From Planctomycetota bacterium (GTDB lineage: Bacteria > Planctomycetota > PUPC01 > JACPCR01): a DNA stretch of 37,844 bases. Under the pieces are notes generated by a model. It made no database searches. It was not told the DNA's origin and saw only the letters and a list, made by a program, of their open reading frames with translations. Below are positions 31,699 to 37,844 of the stretch, piece by piece. The stretch spans positions 1 through 37,844 of the forward strand of contig JACPCR010000131.1 in NCBI GenBank assembly GCA_016179685.1, written 5' to 3'. Position numbers and translations under genes: made by a program. The stretch's first letter is position 1; every line of letters begins with the position of its first letter.

Positions 31699-32673
31699 CG
31701 GGTGTTTTTCGAAGAATTCCCAGAGAAGGTCGTTGGCGGAGATGTCGCGGGTCGAAACGCCGAGGCTGGTGATGCGGGGCTGCCGGCCGGGCCAGGTGTG
31801 ACCGCCTCCCTCGATGAGGATGAGGACCACCTCGGCATCGTTCTTGCCGGGGCCGTAGATGCGCCGGGAGACCTTCGTGCCGTCATCGGCCCGGTCTGGA
31901 AGCTCGGCCGTCTGCGCTTCGCTCGGGCACTCATTGGCCTGCACCCAGGCACGGATGGAGTCATCGACAGAATAGAAATGAGTCTTGGAAAGGCTTTTCT
32001 TACCGACGCCGCCATGGAACGGGGCGAACTCATCGGCCGTGCCGTGGAAGTGGATGACGGGGACTGGCCTGCGGGGATTGCAGGTTTCCGTGCCCATGGG
32101 GCCGCCCACGGCCGCGATGGCGGCGATACGGTCCGAAAGCTCCGAGGCGAGACGGTAGGCCATCATGGCCCCGTTGGACATGCCCGTGGCGTAGATGCGG
32201 CGTGGGTCGATCTGAACGGCCTTTACGAGATCGTCGAGCAGAGCGCGGGTGAAAGCGACGTCATCGATCTGATGTTTCAATGCGTATCCGCAGCAATTGC
32301 CAGCGTTCCAGGTCAGGACCCTGGGAAGCAGGCCGCTCCCGTTGGGATAGACGGCGATAAAGCCCGCCGTATCGGCCTTTTCATCGAGTCCGCTGAACTG
32401 AGCCATGCTTTCCGCGTTCGTCCCTCCCCCGTGGAAGGCGAGGACGGCGGGGAAGGGTTTCGCGCCGTCATAGGAGGGCGGAACGTGTACAAGATAAGTG
32501 CGGTCTCGATTCTGGACCTCGATGGCACGTGTGTAGTTTCCCGGCCTGAGCGCGTCGCCTGCGGGCCTCTCGGCGCTGGCGCTGGTGAGAAGGCAAAGGA
32601 GGAGAGGCAGAGTCCGGTGTCCGAAATCCGAAGCCCGGAAGTGCACCGAAAACGTTAAAGCGGAGAAGGCCAC
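31654..32673 (-). CDS. Secreted PHB-depolymerase/feruloyl-esterase-like hydrolase
   Basis: 339-residue alpha/beta hydrolase of the LpqC/PHB depolymerase group. A signal peptide (RTLPLLLCLLTSASA) ends at about residue 34. The segment VLAFHGGGTNAESM forms the oxyanion hole. The catalytic triad is Ser166 (GMSNG), Asp214 (HGTADEFAPF) and His292 (GGGHTWPG). CC127-128 may form disulfides. The substrate may be a polyester, feruloyl ester or acetylated polysaccharide and is not fixed by sequence. The last 12 codons run into a 52-bp palindrome, so the native C-terminus may have been replaced. Confidence 0.88.
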   Translation of the reverse strand: MAFSALTFSVHFRASDFGHRTLPLLLCLLTSASAERPAGDALRPGNYTRAIEVQNRDRTYLVHVPPSYDGAKPFPAVLAFHGGGTNAESMAQFSGLDEKADTAGFIAVYPNGSGLLPRVLTWNAGNCCGYALKHQIDDVAFTRALLDDLVKAVQIDPRRIYATGMSNGAMMAYRLASELSDRIAAIAAVGGPMGTETCNPRRPVPVIHFHGTADEFAPFHGGVGKKSLSKTHFYSVDDSIRAWVQANECPSEAQTAELPDRADDGTKVSRRIYGPGKNDAEVVLILIEGGGHTWPGRQPRITSLGVSTRDISANDLLWEFFEKHPLVFSGGNAETHFRR

Positions 32674-32801
32674 TGCTGATTTGTCTCCGAGTCCGGTTTC
32701 CGGCGCGGGTAGGTTTCAGGTGTCAGGCACTTGCGCCCCTGTCCCCGGCTCTCTTATGGCTGGTCAACGGTCACCCTGCACGGATCACGGATTACAGTGG
32801 G

Positions 32802-33662
32802 TCACGGCTGCGGACGTTCGCCATAGTAATCATCGCGCTTTCTTTTTGCTGCGTTGAGTTTTTGGAAGACGGCAGAATCATCGCCGGCGGCGAGGGCTGA
32901 GGCCATGGACTCGAGCTCACGGGCGTACCGGCGCAGAGCGGCGGCGACCTCGGCCCGGTTCGAGGAACAAATCTCGCTCCAGATTTCGGGGTCGCCGGAG
33001 GCGAGCCGGGTGGCGTCGCGGAAGCCTGCGGCGGAGTAGGGGAGTGCTTCGGGACTGGCGACCTCGACGAGTGCGGTAGCTGCGAGGTGCGGGAGGTGGC
33101 TGACCCAGGCGAGGAAGTGGTCGTGGGCGCGGTCATCGAGCTCCGTGGTGCGGCATCCGACGGCCTTCCACAAGGCGCGTAGCCGGGTGAGGTCCCCCGG
33201 CCGGGAAGCGGGAGTGGGGGTCAGGATGCACAAGGCGTTTTGGAAAAGGTCGGCCCGGGCGGCGGCTGGCCCCTTCTGTTCGGACCCGGCCATGGGATGA
33301 GAGGAGAGATAACCGACGTCGGGCCTAACGGCAGGTGCGAGGCCCCGGACGAGGAAGGTCTTGGCGCTGGAGACATCGGTGAGGAGGCAGCCGGTTGTCA
33401 GGTGAGGCATGATCTCGAGGCCCAAGCGGAGTGCGGTGGCGACGCCTGTAGCGAGGACGACGAGGTCTGCCTCGCGCACGCCTTCGGCGGGGTCGAGCGT
33501 GAATCGGTCGATGGCGCCGAGTTGTCGGGCGAGCTGGACGGAGGCGATGCGGCGTCCGACGCCGACGACTTCACGGGCGAGCTGATTCTGTCGGATGGCC
33601 ATGCCGAGGGATGCGCCGATGAGTCCGGGTCCAAGGATGGTGACGCGCGCGAAGGGGTTCAT
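32802..33662 (-). CDS. tyrA: Prephenate dehydrogenase
   Basis: 286-residue NAD(P)-dependent enzyme of tyrosine synthesis that oxidises and decarboxylates prephenate (or arogenate). The Rossmann loop is ILGPGLIGASLG (9-20). The catalytic His122 is in YLSSHPMAGSEQKGP, and the helical domain has WVSHLPHLAATALVE and GFRDATRLASGDPEIWSEI. No chorismate mutase or ACT domain is fused. The ATG overlaps the methyltransferase stop (ATGA), so translation is coupled to a gene with no obvious link to tyrosine synthesis. Confidence 0.94.
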   Translation of the reverse strand: MNPFARVTILGPGLIGASLGMAIRQNQLAREVVGVGRRIASVQLARQLGAIDRFTLDPAEGVREADLVVLATGVATALRLGLEIMPHLTTGCLLTDVSSAKTFLVRGLAPAVRPDVGYLSSHPMAGSEQKGPAAARADLFQNALCILTPTPASRPGDLTRLRALWKAVGCRTTELDDRAHDHFLAWVSHLPHLAATALVEVASPEALPYSAAGFRDATRLASGDPEIWSEICSSNRAEVAAALRRYARELESMASALAAGDDSAVFQKLNAAKRKRDDYYGERPQP

Positions 33663-35404
33663 GACGACTCGTGCGTTTCCGAGGGATTTTCGGCCGGTTC
33701 GGCCACGGGCGATGGAGCGGCGGAACGCAGGAGAACGCGTACGGCACGAAGGGCGCGGCTCCAGTGGGGGAAATGAGCCTGGTAGAGCTCGGCGGGGTAG
33801 CGGGCCCGCGCCCGGACGTCCTCCAGCGTTGGCTCGCGGCCGAGCTCCTGGCAGAGACGGACCAACTCGAGCTGGAGGGTCTTGAGGGAGACCGGCGGCT
33901 TCGCCTTTCGAGTCGGCGGCCGAGCCACCTCGCCGAGCTCCTCGAGCTGGGAGAGCTTGCGCTGCGAGATTTTCACGTAGTTCGGATCGAGCTCCGCAGC
34001 GAGGAAGCGGCGGCCGAGCCGGCGCGCTACCAGCGCCGTCGTGCCGGTCCCGCAGAGGGCATCGAGAACGACGTCGCCCGGATGGGAAGCCAGGCGAATG
34101 ATGCGTTCCATGAGCGATTCGGGGAGCTGGCAGGGATGGACATCGCGGTGGCGCTGATGCCGGACGCGGTGGATGTCCGTCCAGATGTCGGACAACTCGA
34201 CGTGGAGCTGGTGGCCGAGGGCTTCCCGGCCGCGGCGGCAGGGGACTCGGAGGCAGTAGACGGGCGCATCGGGCGGCAGGACGTCCCCGGGCTGCGGTGA
34301 GAATCCGTGGTAATTGAAGGTGCTGGGGACGGGTCCGCGGGTCGCGTAGAGGAGCGCATAGTGGGCTGGCAGAATCTTCCCGCGGGGCTCGGCGAGGGCG
34401 TCCCAGACGATCCAGTTCTGGAGGAACAGGTGCTGGCTGAGGAATCGGGCCAGACAGGTGGACCACCGAGGGAGGTTAAGCACGAAAAGCGAGCCGCCGG
34501 GCTTGAGGACGCGGATGTAATCGGCGAGCCAGGTCTCGCACCATTGCAGGTAACGTTCCTGGGTCTGGCCATCGATGTAATCGGAATAAGCTTTCTGGAG
34601 GTTGTAAGGAGGGTCGGCGAAGGCCAAGTCGACGCACGCATTGGGCAGGCGTTGCAGAAAGGCGAGGATGTCGGCTTGATGCACTTGGCCGAGCAGCGCT
34701 GGGGCAACGGGCCGCGGTTTTTCATAAGGCAGTTCGAGCTGGAACGCACGCGGCAGCGGCGGGCAGGCCAGCTTCCTCGGTTGGAGAATGAGGGCCGTTC
34801 CGACCCATCCGGGCCGGGAAAGCGCGAGGATTCTCTCGAGGACCGGCCGCGGGATGCCCTCTTCTTCCGGATCGATTTCCAGGTCCTTCCAGACGTCGGA
34901 GATGAGGCATCCGCCGGGATCGAGAAGATGGGCTCGGCCGCCGTAGTCCTTGAGGGTCTTGCCGCAGGCGGCGCAACGGGGATGAGGGTAGCGAACCGGA
35001 TTGCAGTGGAAGGCGGCGTCTCTCGGGCAATAGAACGCGAGGGACATGTGCTCGGCCTTGAGCCTGTGGCGGCGGACCTTTCCGGCGGTCTGGATGCCGA
35101 CCCAGTATCGGAATTCCAGGTGCTCGTCGAGGGGTTGAATCCAGTGGGGCATCCAGGCCGGAGGGCCGTAGACGTAAAAGTGGCCGCGTGGCCGCAGCAG
35201 ACGCGTCGACCGGAGCAGCCACTGGCGCACCCACCGGATGAAGGGCCAGCCGCGGTTTCGGATGGCATCGAGGCAGACGGGCAGCCCGAGGTCCTGAGAC
35301 CGGAACGGAGGGACGGCGATGATGGCATCGACCGTGCCTGGGCGCAAGTCCGCCTTGTTCCAATCGCTGGGGATTTCAGTCCAGGTCTGGCACTGAAGGC
35401 TCAT
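33659..35404 (-). CDS. Tandem DNA methyltransferase: inactive N-domain, active C-domain, HNH-type repeat tail
   Basis: 581 residues. The C-terminal domain (about 240-485) is a beta-class N4-cytosine/N6-adenine methyltransferase: motif IV DPPY (264-267), KPGGSLFVL, HPCQLPESLMERII, then motif I LDALCGTGTT (447-456). The N-terminal 210 residues repeat this layout with lost motifs: VPPF at 31-34, RPRGHFYVYG, LISDVWKDLEI (compare LSDIWTDIH) and PRPVLERILALSRPGW with no glycine-rich motif I. It also has C126, C134, C144 and C147, a possible zinc site. Residues about 510-555 (LVRLCQELGREPTLEDV, then WSRALRAV) match the homing-endonuclease-associated repeat. No restriction enzyme is adjacent, so it looks like an orphan enzyme. 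Confidence 0.85.
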   Translation of the reverse strand: MSLQCQTWTEIPSDWNKADLRPGTVDAIIAVPPFRSQDLGLPVCLDAIRNRGWPFIRWVRQWLLRSTRLLRPRGHFYVYGPPAWMPHWIQPLDEHLEFRYWVGIQTAGKVRRHRLKAEHMSLAFYCPRDAAFHCNPVRYPHPRCAACGKTLKDYGGRAHLLDPGGCLISDVWKDLEIDPEEEGIPRPVLERILALSRPGWVGTALILQPRKLACPPLPRAFQLELPYEKPRPVAPALLGQVHQADILAFLQRLPNACVDLAFADPPYNLQKAYSDYIDGQTQERYLQWCETWLADYIRVLKPGGSLFVLNLPRWSTCLARFLSQHLFLQNWIVWDALAEPRGKILPAHYALLYATRGPVPSTFNYHGFSPQPGDVLPPDAPVYCLRVPCRRGREALGHQLHVELSDIWTDIHRVRHQRHRDVHPCQLPESLMERIIRLASHPGDVVLDALCGTGTTALVARRLGRRFLAAELDPNYVKISQRKLSQLEELGEVARPPTRKAKPPVSLKTLQLELVRLCQELGREPTLEDVRARARYPAELYQAHFPHWSRALRAVRVLLRSAAPSPVAEPAENPSETHESS

Positions 35405-35582
35405 GGTCGGCGATAAGGTAGCAGGAGAGCGAGGGGACGCAAGGGGACGGGGCGGTTAATGGGAGATGGTTGATGGGAAATGGCGGTCAGGACTCGGGGC
35501 TCAGTAGCCGAACCGCCTGTGCGCTCCGGCGAAAAAAGATTGGACGATGGCCGGCGTTCTTTCATGGCCGGGCTGGCCGGTT

Positions 35583-37286
35583 TTAGGCGGCGTTTTTCGG
35601 TGGGAAGAAGCGAGCGACGAGGGCCGGATCGGGAGGCGGAGTGAGGAGCGAGACGATCACCAAGGCGGCGGTCGAGGCAGCGAGGATCAGGGTGACGGGC
35701 ATGACGCCACCGGCGAGGAGAAAGGCCTCCGCCCCGGAGGTGTCGAGCGCCTGGCGCAGAAAATAGAGCCAGAGAGCGGCGGCGGTGAGGACGCAGGCGA
35801 GTGCTCCCTGCCAGTTGCTCCGCTTCCAGTAGACGGCAGCGAAGGCGAGGGGTGAGAGGGCGGCGAAGCCCGTGAAGCACCAGACGCCGAGATCGAACAC
35901 GGACTTGGGATTGAGCCATCCGATCAGGACGCTGATCAGGACAACGATCACGACGAAAACGCGTCCGAGGAAGACCTGCTCTCGTTCTCCGAGTCGCCGA
36001 TGGGCGACATAACGTTGGACGATATCATGGGTGAAGAGGCTTCCCACACAGAGGAACTGGGCGTCGAGGCCGGACATGATAGCGGCGAGGACGCCGGCGC
36101 CGATGAGGCCGGTGAGGAATTCGCCCGAGTAACGGCTAATCATGATGCCGAGCACGGCGTTGGAAGGAGTGCCGTGGGGCAGCACGCCGGCGGCCCACAT
36201 CCCAATGAGCACACAGGGCAGCCAGGTGAGCAGGATGCAGACCGGGAAGGCGGCGACCGTGAGCTTGAAACTCGAGGCCCGGCGAGCGGTAAGCCAGTGC
36301 TGGAAAAGGTGCGGGAACATGGCCACGGAAAGGGGAATAAAGAAGTAGGTCAGGAACTCGGTGCGGCTGATCAGGCCTTCCCGGGCCATGCGATTCGACG
36401 CCGGTGACTGAGCGAGCAATTCCGTGGCTTTGGCGGGGCCTCCCATGGCGTGGGTAATGACGAGGAAGGCGATGAGTCCCACGCCGACGGAGATGATGTT
36501 CTGGAGCGTATTGGCCCAGGCGGCGGCTCTCAGGCCGCCGCAGAAGATATAAAACAAAACGACGACGCACGTGAGGACCATGCCCGCCCAGTAAGGCAAG
36601 GCGCCCGCCGGAGCCTTCTGGAACAGCTCCTCCACGGCTTTCTTCCACTCCGGGCTGGCGCTGAATTTGAGCAGCACCGGCTTGCGCTTGGGTGCGATCG
36701 ACCCGTCGAGCACGAGCTGGCCGACCTCCGTGTCGTGCCTCAAGCGGTCTTTCCAGGCATCGGGAATCTGAAGGTCAGCGGGGCGGCTGGCCAGAGCGAC
36801 TGCGGTCATGCGGCCCCGAAGCGACCAGGTCTCCGCCGTCGTGCTTTCGAGGATCCGGCCCGCGCCAATCACCCCGGTCAGCATGTAAATGAGCACCAGG
36901 CCCACCATGATGGGGAACAGTAGCAACGCCAAGGCGTCGGACTGGTAACGGTCGCGGAAGAAGGAAATCTGGGTCACGTAATCATATTTCTTGCCGAAGG
37001 CCCAGATGCGGGCGCCGATGAGGAAGAAGATGGCGGAATGGACGATCCCGGACCAGGAGGCCATGAGCCCGTAAACGCCGATGCCCCGTTCGAAGGTCTC
37101 ACCGGTGCTTCCGATCATAGCGAAAGCCGTCATGGTGGTGCCGAACAGGGTCATGAGGAGCATGAAGGACCCGATGCCGCGGCTCGCCAGGAAGTAGTCC
37201 CCACCCGTCAGACGCAGGATGCGGCCGCTGAAGACCCCGAGAAGAATCAGGAGAATGAGATAGAGGGTGATGATGGCGAGCGACAT
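35583..37286 (-). CDS. SSS-family sodium:solute symporter with an inserted soluble segment
   Basis: 567 residues, about 13 TM segments, sodium-coupled uptake of an organic solute. Family motifs include GGDYFLASRGIGSFMLLMTL near the start, CGGLRAAAWANTLQNIISVG, ARRASSFKL and GAGVLAAIMSGLDAQFL. A polar segment of about 85 residues (about 148-232, including DAWKDRLRHDTEVGQLVLDG) interrupts the loop between LTGVIGAGRILE and YWAGMVLTCVVVLFY, where relatives have a short loop. The substrate is not predictable. It follows the DUF3311 gene by three bases in the typical DUF3311-SSS operon. Confidence 0.9.
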   Translation of the reverse strand: MSLAIITLYLILLILLGVFSGRILRLTGGDYFLASRGIGSFMLLMTLFGTTMTAFAMIGSTGETFERGIGVYGLMASWSGIVHSAIFFLIGARIWAFGKKYDYVTQISFFRDRYQSDALALLLFPIMVGLVLIYMLTGVIGAGRILESTTAETWSLRGRMTAVALASRPADLQIPDAWKDRLRHDTEVGQLVLDGSIAPKRKPVLLKFSASPEWKKAVEELFQKAPAGALPYWAGMVLTCVVVLFYIFCGGLRAAAWANTLQNIISVGVGLIAFLVITHAMGGPAKATELLAQSPASNRMAREGLISRTEFLTYFFIPLSVAMFPHLFQHWLTARRASSFKLTVAAFPVCILLTWLPCVLIGMWAAGVLPHGTPSNAVLGIMISRYSGEFLTGLIGAGVLAAIMSGLDAQFLCVGSLFTHDIVQRYVAHRRLGEREQVFLGRVFVVIVVLISVLIGWLNPKSVFDLGVWCFTGFAALSPLAFAAVYWKRSNWQGALACVLTAAALWLYFLRQALDTSGAEAFLLAGGVMPVTLILAASTAALVIVSLLTPPPDPALVARFFPPKNAA

Positions 37287-37289
37287 CGG

Positions 37290-37553
37290 TTAAGTGGTCT
37301 CTCCGCCCGAGTTCTTATCGCTGGGGGCTTTTTGAGGCGGCGGGCAGGCAGGGTCCGCTTCCTGGTCGAGGAAGGCCGGCCACCAGGTTTTCACCGCCAG
37401 CCACCAGACGACGGATGCGGCAACGGAGATGCCGGCGTGCCAGGCCAGGCCGATGGGCAGGAAACTCAGGACAATCCGCCGGTCGTCCCACCACCAGAAA
37501 TCCTGGTGCAGAACGATGAGGAGGACCACGAGCAAGGCGACGATCCACTTCAT
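37290..37553 (-). CDS. DUF3311 family small membrane protein
   Basis: 87 residues with two hydrophobic segments (WIVALLVVLLIVLHQ and the LPIGLAWHAGISVAASVVWW region) and a polar tail. It matches DUF3311 proteins, small partners encoded just before SSS symporters and presumed to stabilise or assist them. AAGG lies 7 bases before the ATG. It is the first gene of the symporter operon. Confidence 0.85.
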   Translation of the reverse strand: MKWIVALLVVLLIVLHQDFWWWDDRRIVLSFLPIGLAWHAGISVAASVVWWLAVKTWWPAFLDQEADPACPPPQKAPSDKNSGGETT

Positions 37554-37631
37554 GCTGACCTTTTCGGCTCATGGCCGAGGGGTCGAAAGAGGGGCCACCG
37601 ACCAGCGTGCATGGGGCGGGAAGAGTGCGTG

Positions 37632-37660
37632 ATTATTGATGCTCACGACGGGTCTGTCAA
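37632..37660 (-). promoter_or_regulatory. Sigma-70-type promoter for the DUF3311-symporter operon
   Basis: On the minus strand a perfect -35 TTGACA (37660-37655) is separated by exactly 17 bases from AATAAT (37637-37632), 5 of 6 matches to the -10 consensus. Transcription would start near 37625, giving a leader of about 70 bases before the ATG at 37553. The rest of 37554-37844 holds nothing else recognisable. Confidence 0.6.
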
Positions 37661-37844
37661 CGAACGATGGTCGCCAGGCCATGGGCCAAGAATCATTCCG
37701 AGTCCATGGGTCAGCGGGGACGATCGGACGGTTTCCCCACTTCAGTTGTGATTCAGACGTAAGCGGGGGTCGCGGGGCGGGCGAGCCAGGGCGGCGCTGG
37801 CAGCGTTCCGTGGGCGGCCAAGGGCAATCGGTCGATTGAGAGAC

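Noticed and set aside
34307..35416. 369-codon plus-strand frame over the methyltransferase
   Set aside because: The minus strand has DPPY and SAM motifs in register with two domains, whereas the plus strand has no recognisable motif.

Overview
This is a GC-rich bacterial chromosome segment of ordinary, densely packed genes in short operons. Many genes are joined by ATGA or TGATG junctions. The gene content points to the PVC/Planctomycetota side of the tree, or a neighbouring candidate phylum such as Hydrogenedentota or Sumerlaeota. The clues are a secreted PQQ-type propeller protein next to a PhyH-type dioxygenase and a large secreted glycosidase-like protein, an FGly sulfatase beside RraA and Ldh2-type enzymes, a PheT without the EMAP-type tRNA-binding domain, a stand-alone AICAR formyltransferase next to DUF4416, an HpnB-type glycosyltransferase, and many palindromic intergenic repeats. 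The phylum is an inference. No rRNA, tRNA or CRISPR array was recognised.

Layout. Positions 1-1650 are visibly AT-richer than the rest and hold two unrecognised genes, a protein with GHG and HC motifs and a lipoprotein. A decayed IS21-type IstB fragment follows (about 1921-2088). Copy 1 of a 135-bp dispersed element (2245-2379) comes next. A plus-strand operon (2530-8054) encodes the propeller protein, the dioxygenase and a protein of about 1100 residues with a beta-galactosidase-like region. A minus-strand potABCD operon (12181 to 8257) imports spermidine/putrescine. A 500-bp palindrome-rich gap leads to a small membrane protein and an MFS exporter (12697-14828).

Positions 15266-17209 form an envelope-stress cassette: a Spy-like periplasmic protein, then an ECF sigma factor, a one-TM small protein and a CnrX/ZraP-like sensor in an overlapping operon. 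Near-identical 32-bp palindromes lie on both sides of it. An SDR-type dehydratase follows (17283-18035), then the minus-strand cluster Ldh2, RraA and sulfatase (21476 to 18200).

Positions 21500-22060 are packed with several repeat families, including copy 2 of the 135-bp element. The minus-strand genes thiS, thiG, hydroxyacyl-CoA dehydrogenase and pheT occupy 26226 to 22069, with copy 3 of the element wedged between thiS and thiG. An XRE-type regulator has an AT-rich upstream region. HpnB is present but broken by a single-base frameshift. A plus-strand group then encodes an AAC(3)-like acetyltransferase, AICAR formyltransferase and DUF4416. The right end is on the minus strand: a secreted esterase, prephenate dehydrogenase (tyrA) overlapping an unusual two-domain DNA methyltransferase, and an SSS-family symporter with its DUF3311 partner under a good sigma-70 promoter.

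The best leads are the 135-bp element (three gap-free copies), the tandem active/pseudo-methyltransferase with a C-terminal homing-endonuclease-type repeat, the Cnr-like stress cassette between repeated palindromes, the AICAR formyltransferase/DUF4416 pair, and ThiS, whose di-glycine tail carries one extra residue beside an element insertion.
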